Source: Clostridium punense (GTDB lineage Bacteria > Bacillota > Clostridia > Clostridiales > Clostridiaceae). From it: a DNA stretch of 64,000 bases. A program made the translations under genes and the position numbers. The stretch spans positions 62,001 to 126,000 of the forward strand of contig NZ_JAGGLL010000005.1 of NCBI RefSeq assembly GCF_017874425.1, written 5' to 3'. Below the pieces are notes generated by a model, which did not search any database, had not been told where the DNA came from, and saw only the letters and a program-made list of their open reading frames with translations. Shown here piece after piece: positions 9,404 through 17,258 of this stretch. The first letter of the stretch is position 1. Every line of letters starts with the position of its first letter.

Positions 9404-9685
9404 ATGAGGGTAAAAAGAAAAAGAATTTCTTCGATTTATATGTCTATGTGCTTAATTTTTATATATGTGGGTATGTTTCTTTGTGTCTACTCCATCATCT
9501 CTCCTAGTATTAGAGAATATAAACTTATGAGTAGCTATATCTTGTGCTGTTTAAGTGGGACTAGCTTCTTTACTGGTATGAAAGAGGTGCTTCATGGCAG
9601 CTATAAAGGAATGGGCTATGTTGCTATACTAATGGGACCCTTGGGACTGATTTTTGCTATTTGGAAGATAATTTCTTATATATAA
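9404..9685 (+). CDS. small membrane protein of unknown function
   Basis: 93 residues with a basic N-terminus (MRVKRKRISS) and three hydrophobic segments at about 11-33, 44-58 and 70-92, so probably an integral inner-membrane protein. GAGGGG lies eight nucleotides before ATG 9404; the longer reading from 9368 lacks a ribosome site. It is a stand-alone gene with its own terminator. No family recognised. Confidence 0.6.
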   Translation: MRVKRKRISSIYMSMCLIFIYVGMFLCVYSIISPSIREYKLMSSYILCCLSGTSFFTGMKEVLHGSYKGMGYVAILMGPLGLIFAIWKIISYI

Positions 9686-9690
9686 AATGC

Positions 9691-9722
9691 AAAAGCTACC
9701 AGAATTAAACCTGGTAGCTTTT
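9691..9722 (+). terminator. Rho-independent terminator
   Basis: A 12-bp stem AAAAGCTACCAG / CTGGTAGCTTTT directly after the stop of the small membrane protein gene. Confidence 0.85.
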
Positions 9723-9781
9723 ACATATAATTATTTCCTAGCCTAAAATCATGTCCTAACTTTTTAAAAAGCAAAAATCCA

Positions 9782-9810
9782 CTTAAAGTAATAATATAGA
9801 TTACTTTAAG
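9782..9810 (-). terminator. stem-loop terminator of the ABC transporter operon
   Basis: A perfect 11-bp stem CTTAAAGTAAT / ATTACTTTAAG lies downstream of the minus-strand ATP-binding protein gene. Confidence 0.55.
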
Positions 9811-9841
9811 CACATTCTATCTTTTTTAGTACTATTTGTGT

Positions 9842-10564
9842 CTACAATACCTTTGATAAGAAGTCTATCGTACGAGGATGCTTTGGATTCTTAAACATTT
9901 CTTCAGGGGTTCCCTGCTCTACTATATTTCCACCATCCATAAATAAAATTCTATCTCCAACTTCTCTTGCAAAACCCATTTCGTGAGTTACAACCACCAT
10001 GGTCATGCCTTCTTTGGCAAGGTCCTTCATTACAGTTAAAACCTCACCAACCATTTCTGGGTCTAAAGCTGAAGTAGGCTCATCAAAAAGCATTACATCG
10101 GGTTCCATAGCTAAAGCTCTTGCAATAGCTATTCTTTGCTTTTGCCCTCCTGATAAAGAACCCGGATAGGCATTAGCTTTCTCCTTAAGTCCAACTTTTT
10201 CTAACAGTTTAAAAGCCTTTTCCTTTGCTTCCTCTTCCTTAACACCCTTAACCTTAATTGGTGCTAAAGTAATATTTTCTAAAACTGTCTTATGAGGAAA
10301 AAGATTAAACTGTTGAAACACCATGCCCATTTTTTCTCTAATTTTATTAATGTCTGTTTTCTTATCTGTAGTTTCCTTACCTTCAAAAACTATAGTTCCA
10401 GAGGAAGGCTCCTCAAGAAGATTTAAGCATCTTAAAAAAGTACTTTTTCCTGAACCACTAGGTCCTATAACAACCACAACTTCTCCTTTTGAAATCCTCT
10501 CATTAACTCCTTTAAGCACATGATTCTGACCAAAAGTTTTATTTAAATCCTTAATGTGTATCAT
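9842..10564 (-). CDS. polar amino acid ABC transporter, ATP-binding protein
   Basis: A 240-residue ATPase of the GlnQ/HisP family that powers amino-acid uptake from the cytoplasmic face. Visible motifs: Walker [10 protein letters not shown] (34-42), Q-loop [10 protein letters not shown], signature LSGGQKQR, Walker [13 protein letters not shown] and the switch His in VVVTHEMGF. Length is typical. Its start overlaps the end of the permease gene, and the cognate binding protein follows further upstream (order: binding protein, permease, ATPase). The exact amino acid cannot be assigned. Confidence 0.95.
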   Translation of the reverse strand: MIHIKDLNKTFGQNHVLKGVNERISKGEVVVVIGPSGSGKSTFLRCLNLLEEPSSGTIVFEGKETTDKKTDINKIREKMGMVFQQFNLFPHKTVLENITLAPIKVKGVKEEEAKEKAFKLLEKVGLKEKANAYPGSLSGGQKQRIAIARALAMEPDVMLFDEPTSALDPEMVGEVLTVMKDLAKEGMTMVVVTHEMGFAREVGDRILFMDGGNIVEQGTPEEMFKNPKHPRTIDFLSKVL

Positions 10565-11207
10565 TAGCCTTCATCCTCCTTTCTATATTTCCTAGCAATT
10601 TCGATAAGCTAAAGGTTAAAAGGAAATAAACCACTGCTGCCACAATAAGAGGTTCAAAAGGAAGTGCTGTGTTTCCTCTTACAGTATCAGCCTTATACAT
10701 AAGTTCTCCTATTCCAATAACAGATACAATAGAAGACTCCTTTATTATTGTAATAAACTCATTACCCAAAGCAGGTAAGATGTTCTTAAAAGCTTGAGGA
10801 ATAATAATTAATCTCATGGTCATAGCTGAAGTCATACCTAAGCTTCTTCCAGCCTCCATTTGTCCTTTATCCACTGCGTTAATACCAGCTCTAATTATTT
10901 CCGCTACATAAGCTCCACTATTAATTGATAAAGTAACAACTCCTGCTAGCATATCTGGAAGATCAATTCCCATAGCAGGCATTCCATAATAAACAATATA
11001 TAATTGCACAAGTATTGGTGTCCCTCTTACAAACTCTATATAAATACTAGCTAAAGCCTTTAATATTTTATTTTTGCTTAGTTTCATTAGACTTAAAAAT
11101 AGTCCTAAAACTGTTCCTAAAATAACTGTAAAAAATGCTATGAGTACTGTATATTGAGTTCCTTCTAAAAAGAACTTATAATATTTACTTAAAAAACTAA
11201 AATCCAA
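10551..11207 (-). CDS. polar amino acid ABC transporter, permease
   Basis: About 218 residues, HisM/GlnP-type permease with an N-terminal [13 protein letters not shown] segment, roughly five membrane helices, and the EAA loop [22 protein letters not shown] that contacts the ATPase. The start is placed at a TTG (11207) because GGGGGAGGG lies 4 nt upstream; in-frame starts further upstream (to 11237) lack such a site and fall in a hairpin. It overlaps the ATPase gene by 14 nt, indicating coupling. Confidence 0.9.
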   Translation of the reverse strand: MDFSFLSKYYKFFLEGTQYTVLIAFFTVILGTVLGLFLSLMKLSKNKILKALASIYIEFVRGTPILVQLYIVYYGMPAMGIDLPDMLAGVVTLSINSGAYVAEIIRAGINAVDKGQMEAGRSLGMTSAMTMRLIIIPQAFKNILPALGNEFITIIKESSIVSVIGIGELMYKADTVRGNTALPFEPLIVAAVVYFLLTFSLSKLLGNIERRMKANDTH

Positions 11208-11224
11208 AGTACCCTCCCCCTTCA

Positions 11225-11255
11225 TGACATTCACCACTGACCTTTTGCCAGTGGT
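11225..11255. other. hairpin between binding-protein and permease genes
   Basis: An inverted repeat ATTCACCACTG / CAGTGGTGAA lies 18 bp upstream of the permease start in the operon leader. There is no T-tract on the minus strand after it, so it is more likely an mRNA-stabilising or processing structure than a terminator. Such a structure would let the binding-protein message accumulate above the permease message. Confidence 0.45.
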
Positions 11256-11421
11256 GAAAATATTTTCTTAAACTTCAAGTATAATTATCCTAATTTTAAA
11301 AATATTCCATCAAAATCTTTTGAAATCCATTTTATTATTACTAGTCTGCTTAGCTCCTAATAAGTTTTCTAATTAGTTATTAATAACCTTTATAAAACTA
11401 CTTTAGTTGCTTACTTAGTTC

Positions 11422-12270
11422 TTACTCTACTTGTTCATTAGCCTTTACAACAAATTCTTCGATTCTTCCTTCTTTGATTAATCTGTCTAAAGTGCTATTT
11501 ATTGCATTAACAAAAGCCTCATCACCTTTTTTAACCGCAACTGCTGATCCCTGCTCTCCTTCTTCAATCTTGAAAGTAGCATCAGTTATAGCTAAATCTT
11601 TATTCTTCTCTACATAAAACTTAGCTACTGGTACTTCAACCACAATTGCATCTACTTTCTTATTCTTAAGTTCAAGTACTAAATCTGTAACCTTTCCAAG
11701 ACCTTTTACGTTAGCTCCTTCAATTTGAGTTTTAGCAAGCTCCTCTTGGATTGCACCCTTTTGAGCTCCAATTTCTTTTCCTTTTAAGTCAGCTAAAGTT
11801 TTATACTTATCCTTATCCTCAGCTCTTACTATAACAGCATGCTGAGCTGTGTAGTAAATCTTTGAAAAGTCTACGCTTTGCTTCCTCTCCTCAGTAGGAT
11901 TCATTCCTGCAAGTACCATATCAACCTTTCCTGTTTTAAGAGCTGCAATAAGACCATCAAACTTCATATCGTTTATTTCTAACTCTACACCTAAGTCTTT
12001 GGATATTTCCTGAGCAATATTTACATCAAAACCTATAATTGTGTCTTTTCCGTCTATTTCTTTATGAAACTCATATGGTGGATAATCTGCACTGGTTCCA
12101 ATTACTAGTTTTTTGCTTTCCTTTATCTTATCTAAAGTTGTTGATACAACTTGTTTACTTGAAGCATCCTTAGTATTCTCTACCCTACTTTTTCCACACC
12201 CTACAAAAGATAATCCTATAACTCCCGCTAAAACTCCAACTGCTACTTTTTTTAACAAACTTTTTTTCAT
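11422..12270 (-). CDS. amino acid ABC transporter substrate-binding lipoprotein
   Basis: A 282-residue family 3 extracellular solute-binding protein. The lipoprotein signal peptide ends in LSFVGC with lipid-modified Cys25. The mature domain starts with KLVIGTSADYPPYEFH and has the family patterns GFDVNIAQEISKDLG and GMNPTEERK. It is anchored outside the membrane and feeds the permease/ATPase encoded downstream. The polar-amino-acid class is clear; the specific ligand is not. Confidence 0.93.
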   Translation of the reverse strand: MKKSLLKKVAVGVLAGVIGLSFVGCGKSRVENTKDASSKQVVSTTLDKIKESKKLVIGTSADYPPYEFHKEIDGKDTIIGFDVNIAQEISKDLGVELEINDMKFDGLIAALKTGKVDMVLAGMNPTEERKQSVDFSKIYYTAQHAVIVRAEDKDKYKTLADLKGKEIGAQKGAIQEELAKTQIEGANVKGLGKVTDLVLELKNKKVDAIVVEVPVAKFYVEKNKDLAITDATFKIEEGEQGSAVAVKKGDEAFVNAINSTLDRLIKEGRIEEFVVKANEQVE

Positions 12271-12507
12271 TTCTCTAACCTCCTGTAAGTTTTATTCTTG
12301 ATGTGTATAATTATACATCTATAACTCATAATTATGCAAGTATTTTTTATAAAATTTATTCTGTTATTTTCAGGAACATTTTACAACTCTGTAAGACAGC
12401 CACTTTATTTACTTTGAAAACGTTTATATAATTCTTCAACCTTTATAGGTATGCATAATATACAGAATTTGTGCATAAATTTCAATAATCAGAATTTTCT
12501 TAAGCAA

Positions 12508-12538
12508 AAAAAGACTAGCCTGTAAAAGACTAGTCTTT
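12508..12538. terminator. stem-loop AAAGACTAG / CTAGTCTTT
   Basis: A perfect 9-bp stem lies just downstream of the truncated gene at 12567. On the minus strand it is followed by a T-rich tract, so it is probably the original terminator of that broken gene. Confidence 0.65.
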
Positions 12539-12566
12539 GCATTAAATCATAAAGTAATATTTTCAG

Positions 12567-12714
12567 TTATTTTTGATTTTTATAACTCTCAAACAATTCT
12601 ATAGGCTCTTCAACTTCCTCACATTCATATAACTCGAAGGGACCCAAATCTAGGCATTTACTTTCATCGTAATTACCTTCTAAGTCCCAAGCTAAGGTTC
12701 CATTTAAAACTGTA
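12567..12714 (-). pseudogene. 3' remnant of a gene cut by a half MITE
   Basis: An open frame of ~49 codons (reads ..TVLNGTLAWDLEGNYDESK.. and ends ..SYKNQK) with a normal stop and downstream terminator but no start or ribosome site. At its 5' side it runs directly into a 43-bp MITE end (12715-12757). It looks like the C-terminus of a small DUF2442-like protein, but that assignment is tentative. Confidence 0.5.
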
Positions 12715-12757
12715 ATAGACGAGCAGATTGACTTACTTATTTTTTGAAGATGCCTTA
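12715..12757. repeat. MITE family 1, right half-end only
   Basis: It starts TAGACGAGCAGATTGACTTA and ends GAAGATGCCTTA, matching the terminal 43 bp of the reverse-orientation copies. The other ~120-137 bp are absent, and the element abuts a truncated gene. Confidence 0.8.
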
Positions 12758-12820
12758 ATCTTATTATATCAAACTAATCAAGTTCATGCATCATACTCAA
12801 TAAATCAAAAGCTAGCCCAC

Positions 12821-14365
12821 TTACATGTTTTTCTTTATCTCATTATAAACTTCTTCAAGAGTTACATTGTTTTTCTTAGCAAGTTCCTTACAGCAATCAT
12901 ACTCACCCTTAAACTTTATAACTTCTCCTTTAAGGATTCCTCTTTTTACTGTAGCCTCACCATATTTAGTGTTAACCTTTATAAAGTCCCTCTTTAGCAT
13001 CACCTTTTCAACTTCATACTTTCTAACTCCAAAGGTAGTTGTATCACGAAGTAAGATTTCTTCTACTTCTCCTTGAATCTTATGAGGTGCTAAAACTGTA
13101 AGCTTTTGAGCAGGTCTTCCTTTTTTCATTATTATTGGAGTAATATAAACATCTTTAGCCCCTGCCTTAAATAACTTTTCAAGGACATACTCATAAGTCT
13201 CGCTATTCATATCATCAATATTACACTCAGTGATGATTTCTCTTTCCTGCTCAAAGTCTGAAGAACCTGAAGCTTTTTCGTAATGTCCAAGATAAACCCT
13301 AAGTACATTTGGAATATCCGTATCACGATTTCCCACTCCATAGGCTACCTTGTTAATAATAAAATCTATTTCTTTAGTGAACTTATCTACAGCTACCTTT
13401 AAAATTGCTGCTCCCGTTGGAGTTGTGGTTTCAAAAGGTACTGCTCCTTTTGTAATTGGTACTCCTTTTAAAATCTCAGAAGTAGCAGGGGCTGGCACTG
13501 GCATAAGGCCGTGGGCACACTTTACAAACCCACCTCCAACTTCTATTGGAGAGCCTAGAATCTTATCGACTTTTAAGTAGTCTAAGCAAATAGCAGCTCC
13601 TACTATATCAACTATGGAGTCTGTAGCTCCTACTTCATGAAAATGTACTTCATAAATTGGCTTTCCATGAACCTTAGCCTCTGCTTCAGCTACCTGCTTA
13701 AAAATATCTATGCTTAGCTTTTTTACATTTTCATTTAATTCGCTTTTATTAATAAGTTCTTCAATGATATATAAGTTTCTATGTTCATGATCATGAGAAT
13801 GACCTCCTTCATGACTATGGTTATGACCATGGGTATGACCTTCCCCTTCATGATCATGGTCATGGTGGCTATGTTCATTGTCATGATGATTATGAGTGTG
13901 CTCGGCATCTCCATGATGGTGAGTATGACCATCCCCCTGCTCCTGTCCTTCATCACTGTGGCTGTGATGGTGATTATGTAGGTGTGTATCTTCATTATGG
14001 TTATGAATATGTTCCTTAACTTCGTGTCCATGTAAATGGGCTACTTCACTATGAATATGGTGATGCTCCTCTTCATGGCAATGATCATGTACTTCCTCTG
14101 TAAGGTGTTCATGACTATGATGAGAATGACCTTCCTCATGAGTATGGCTATGCTCATGAGGCTGATTTAGTAAAACTACATCCACCTTTGTGCCCGTAAT
14201 TCCTTTTCTAGCGTCTTCTTTTACTTTTATTTCATACTCATGGCTTAGTCCAAGTTTTTTAAGTTCTTCAATCAAATAGTTAGCATCTACCCCTAAATCA
14301 ATCATTGCACCTAAATGCATATCTCCACTTATGCCTGAAAAAGTATCATAATATAAAACTTTCAT
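12821..14365 (-). CDS. larC: nickel-pincer cofactor biosynthesis protein LarC with His-rich insert
   Basis: 514 residues. LarC is the nickel insertase completing the nickel-pincer nucleotide cofactor of lactate racemase and related enzymes. The N-terminus YYDTFSGISGDMHLGAMIDLG and the central HFHEVGATDSIVDIVGAA are typical. In some species larC is split by a programmed frameshift; here both halves are in one frame. Residues 70-195 form an insert with about 50 histidines alternating with Asp/Glu/Gly/Ser, likely a nickel store. Normal family length is near 400, so the insert explains the excess. No larA, larB or larE lies in the window. Confidence 0.9.
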   Translation of the reverse strand: MKVLYYDTFSGISGDMHLGAMIDLGVDANYLIEELKKLGLSHEYEIKVKEDARKGITGTKVDVVLLNQPHEHSHTHEEGHSHHSHEHLTEEVHDHCHEEEHHHIHSEVAHLHGHEVKEHIHNHNEDTHLHNHHHSHSDEGQEQGDGHTHHHGDAEHTHNHHDNEHSHHDHDHEGEGHTHGHNHSHEGGHSHDHEHRNLYIIEELINKSELNENVKKLSIDIFKQVAEAEAKVHGKPIYEVHFHEVGATDSIVDIVGAAICLDYLKVDKILGSPIEVGGGFVKCAHGLMPVPAPATSEILKGVPITKGAVPFETTTPTGAAILKVAVDKFTKEIDFIINKVAYGVGNRDTDIPNVLRVYLGHYEKASGSSDFEQEREIITECNIDDMNSETYEYVLEKLFKAGAKDVYITPIIMKKGRPAQKLTVLAPHKIQGEVEEILLRDTTTFGVRKYEVEKVMLKRDFIKVNTKYGEATVKRGILKGEVIKFKGEYDCCKELAKKNNVTLEEVYNEIKKNM

Positions 14366-14499
14366 TATAATTCCTGCCTTTCAAAATTTTTAACAACTAT
14401 TACTCCATTTCTGCAGCCTATCCCAGGGTATCAAATTTAAACCTTTTATTTTATTTCTACACTACATTTTAAATTCCTTCTAACAATGAAATCTATAAG

Positions 14500-14540
14500 A
14501 GAAAAGAAGCAGAATACTAAAATATTCTACTTCTTTTTAT
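14500..14540. terminator. stem-loop between larC and the wall-binding lipoprotein gene
   Basis: A perfect stem AGAAGCAGAATA / TATTCTACTTCTT-type inverted repeat with T-rich flanks. It lies between minus-strand genes in the ~280-bp gap 14366-14646, where nothing else is evident. Confidence 0.6.
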
Positions 14541-14646
14541 TATATCTTCACATTATCATCTTATACTAGTGAAATTTTTTAATAAATTTCTTCTAACCCT
14601 TTTTTCTTGTATCTTCATATTATTGAGTTAGTAGTTTTTTGTACTA

Positions 14647-16338
14647 TTATTTAACCCAAGCTCCATCTGCTCCTATTTTGTACTTACCTATATAGGTGTT
14701 TACAGCCATATCTCCACCGCTATATAAATAATACCACTTATTGCCTAACTGAATCCATCCAGTAGCCATGTCGCCACCTTCTTTTAAGTAATACCACTTA
14801 CTATTTAACTTAATCCAACCTGTAGCCATATCGCCGCCATCTCTTAGATAGTACCAGTTATTCCCTAGCTTTAACCATCCCGTTGCCATATCTCCACTAT
14901 CTTTTAGGTAATACCACTTATTGTCTAAGTGGACCCATCCTTTGGCCATGTCTCCGCCTTTGTTTAGATAATACCACTTATTACTTACCTTAACCCAACC
15001 AGTTTTCATTTCACCAGTTTCATCTAAGTAATACCACTTTTCCTTATCTAAAAGCCATCCCTTTTTATTTTGTCCCTTATTGTCCTTATAGTACCACTTT
15101 CCATTTTCTAAAACCCAACCAGTTTTTATTACTGGTTCTTCTGGAAGAGGATTATCAATTTTTATTAAGTCTGAGTACTTAACAGAATTACTTTCATTTA
15201 TCTCTGGGAAGTTAATTGTAACAGGTTTATTAATATTAGTGATATCAGAATTGTATGTTAAACCAATAGTATATACTCCAGTTAACTTCTGTGTTTCATT
15301 TCCCACTCCGTTTTGTAACTTACTCATGAGCCCTAAGTCCAATACAAACTCTGAGTATCCCTTTTGATTTATTATATAACCCTCAGAATTTACTGCATAT
15401 TTTATATCTATGCCTGCATCTCCAAGAACCTTTATGTCATTAAATTCATCTAAAGCTTCATTAATTTTCTTTAAAATCTCTGGTAAATTATTATTGTATT
15501 CTATAAATAACTTATCAATTTCTGCCTTTGCTGCTGCAAACTCTTCTTCTGGAAGTCCAGCCATAGAGATATTTGCAATCATATATTCCTTAACAAAGCT
15601 TATTGCATCCTTATTTTGAGCTGCATTATTAGCAGTATACCTTATTAATTCCTTTAAATCCTGGTCATTTAGCTTAATTTGGTATATAGTTGCTTTTTCA
15701 GTAACTCCATTTTGTATAATATCTTGAGTACCTAAATTCTTAACTATATCTTTTTTAGGATTAAACTGAACCACATATTTATTCATAAAGTCCACAAACT
15801 TTTCTTGTAAATCTTTATTAAACTTCATAACTTGAGCTGTATTAACTTGTCCAACTCCTGGTACGGTAGCTAAATCCTCATAGTCCATTACCAGATACTG
15901 TTTCCCTTCAAACTTAGGTATACCCTGTGTAAAAGTTGAAGGAACCTTAATAATTTCCTTAAACTTAGGCTTGTCCCCTGTTAAATCTGTATCAACCCAT
16001 ACAGTTGTATCCATGGGATTTTGCGCCATATTCACTTTTACAGTGCTTTCTGCTTTTACCTTTGTTTTATCCGCATTCTGTTCAACCTTTGAGGTCATAG
16101 AAATCTTTGAACTGTTGATTACTGGAATAATGTTTTGTACAAATTCTTCTTCTTCAGTTGATAAATTCTTAGCTGATAAATTAAAACTCATATCTGTAGT
16201 TGTAATTGAAGAAGTGACTTTTTGAGTTTTATTTAGTGCATTATAAAGTGCTAAATCATCCGGTGCACATCCTGTAAGAATCCCCACTGACATTAATGCC
16301 CCTATGCCTAAGGCTAGGGCTTTTTTAATAGTCTTCAT
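14647..16338 (-). CDS. lipoprotein with C-terminal choline-binding-type repeats
   Basis: 563 residues. The lipoprotein signal ends GILTGC with Cys24. Residues ~30-400 are a hydrophilic domain of unknown function rich in Thr/Ser/Lys. The C-terminal ~165 residues hold seven cell-wall-binding repeats of the GW-x8-WYYL-x3-G-DMATG type plus an end cap. Such repeats bind phosphocholine on teichoic acids or related polymers. The protein is thus anchored at both membrane and wall. Gene order and strand match the other repeat proteins at 24873-30590 and 34276, but its N-terminal domain is unrelated to theirs. Confidence 0.88.
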   Translation of the reverse strand: MKTIKKALALGIGALMSVGILTGCAPDDLALYNALNKTQKVTSSITTTDMSFNLSAKNLSTEEEEFVQNIIPVINSSKISMTSKVEQNADKTKVKAESTVKVNMAQNPMDTTVWVDTDLTGDKPKFKEIIKVPSTFTQGIPKFEGKQYLVMDYEDLATVPGVGQVNTAQVMKFNKDLQEKFVDFMNKYVVQFNPKKDIVKNLGTQDIIQNGVTEKATIYQIKLNDQDLKELIRYTANNAAQNKDAISFVKEYMIANISMAGLPEEEFAAAKAEIDKLFIEYNNNLPEILKKINEALDEFNDIKVLGDAGIDIKYAVNSEGYIINQKGYSEFVLDLGLMSKLQNGVGNETQKLTGVYTIGLTYNSDITNINKPVTINFPEINESNSVKYSDLIKIDNPLPEEPVIKTGWVLENGKWYYKDNKGQNKKGWLLDKEKWYYLDETGEMKTGWVKVSNKWYYLNKGGDMAKGWVHLDNKWYYLKDSGDMATGWLKLGNNWYYLRDGGDMATGWIKLNSKWYYLKEGGDMATGWIQLGNKWYYLYSGGDMAVNTYIGKYKIGADGAWVK

Positions 16339-16420
16339 AGTTTACCCCCATATTTCCTTAATAATATATAATTATAACTTTATTTCCTATATATGTAAAT
16401 GGAAATCCTTTATTTTGCGT

Positions 16421-16482
16421 ACCGCGTACCCCAGGGGTGCGCGAAAAACAAAAAAACCGCGCACCCCTGAGGTACGCGGTTT
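16421..16482. repeat. inverted pair of GC-rich REP palindromes, acting as terminator
   Basis: Two copies of the REP-like palindrome (CCGCGTACCCCAGGGGTGCGCG at 16423 onwards shortened here to its core ACCCCAGGGGT; second copy 16457-16479 in inverse order) separated by an A-rich spacer. Read on the minus strand, the second copy is a strong GC stem followed by seven T residues just after the manC' stop codon, so it doubles as an intrinsic terminator. Very GC-rich against the AT-rich background. Confidence 0.8.
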
Positions 16483-16485
16483 CTT

Positions 16486-16955
16486 TTACAAAAACTTCTC
16501 TAGTTCCTTCTGATCCTTCAATCCATTAAGAAGGTATTTGATTTCTTGATCCTTTGACTTATCCATTACAAGAATAACATCCCCAGCGTCAACAACAACT
16601 AAATCCTTCACTCCAAATCCAATAATCAGTTTTTTATCTCCAAATACAGAGCAATTTTCACTACCTTCTAGATAAACATTTCCAGAAATATTATTTCCTC
16701 TGTAATTAGATAAAAATCTTGAAAGTGCAGCAAAGGTTCCTATATCATCCCATGTAAATTCACACTTTATCACATAGGCTTTTCGTGTTTTTTGCATAAT
16801 ACCGAAATCAACAGATATGCCATCAATTATCTCATATTGTTCTTTTATAACTTCATTTTCTTTTTCTTCACCAATGTACTTATAAATCTCAGTGATAGAT
16901 TTATACATCTTTGGTAAATATCTTTCCATTTCTCTTAAGAATACATCTGCTCTCC
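16486..16955 (-). pseudogene. manC: 3' part of split mannose-1-phosphate guanylyltransferase gene
   Basis: The last ~150 codons of a short-form ManC (reads RADVFLREMERYLPKMY.. and includes CEFTWDDIGTFAAL), on the same strand as its 5' part at 21042. No ribosome site precedes the first in-frame ATG (16974), and residues before RAD do not fit the family. The sequence matches the family from the GGAGAGCAGATG core (16944-16955) onward. Joined at that core to codon 203 of the 5' part, it gives an uninterrupted ~355-residue enzyme. The separating DNA carries a large serine recombinase, so this is an element-interrupted gene rather than a decayed one. Confidence 0.85.
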
Positions 16956-16969
16956 TAATAAAATTGCTA
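16944..16969. mobile_element. attachment site, left end of the manC-interrupting element
   Basis: The core CATCTGCTCTCC (16944-16955) is repeated exactly at 21089-21100. The adjacent element arm TCTCCTAATAAAATTGCTA (16951-16969) is the inverted partner (18 of 19 positions) of the arm at 21069-21087 at the other end. This is the arrangement of attL/attR for a large serine recombinase. The cut dinucleotide cannot be fixed from sequence. Confidence 0.75.
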
Positions 16970-17046
16970 TGCACAATACCCTAAATCATTAATTATTGCC
17001 ATCTTAATTGAATATACATAAATATACTAATTATCTTGGAGGGATT

Positions 17047-17247
17047 ATGGCTAATCAATATACAAAGGTACAGCTCCAGATAAAAATTGAGAAACCAGAA
17101 GATATAAGTGCAGTGCACCAACAATTTACAAAGGCTTATTTCTCTATAATAAAAAAACATATTCCTAAGAACAAAATTTTTATTGAAGAAGTAATAAACC
17201 GCATGCCCCAGGGGTGTGCGGTAAAAAACCGCGTACCCCTGGGGTAG
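17047..17247 (+). CDS. small protein upstream of the recombinase, candidate directionality factor
   Basis: 66 residues starting MANQYTKVQLQIKIEKPED, with TTGGAGGG four nucleotides before the ATG. The last ~15 residues are encoded by REP palindromes (MPQGCAVKNRVPLG), so the original protein may have been shorter. It ends 11 bp before the recombinase start and shares its leader. Small proteins encoded next to large serine recombinases can be the excision factors, for example SprB of SPbeta; that role here is inference only. Confidence 0.5.
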   Translation: MANQYTKVQLQIKIEKPEDISAVHQQFTKAYFSIIKKHIPKNKIFIEEVINRMPQGCAVKNRVPLG

Positions 17248-17249
17248 CG
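17199..17249. repeat. tandem pair of GC-rich REP palindromes
   Basis: CCGCATGCCCCAGGGGTG.. at 17199-17221 and CCGCGTACCCCTGGGG.. at 17229-17249, both the same family as at 16423, 50088, 50746, 53385, 54085 and 55996. They lie over the end of the small ORF and supply the sequence immediately before the recombinase ribosome site, so they could form a hairpin affecting its translation. Confidence 0.8.
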
Positions 17250-17258
17250 AGGAAAGGA

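Noticed and set aside
13735-14031. Overlapping frames opposite and alongside the His-rich part of larC
   Set aside because: Repetitive Met/Ile/Thr products arise from the CAT/CAC repeat codons read in other frames; no ribosome site or family resemblance.
13787-14165. Tandem repeat or CRISPR-like array in larC
   Set aside because: Periodicity comes from His codons in a coding insert; units are irregular and no spacers exist.
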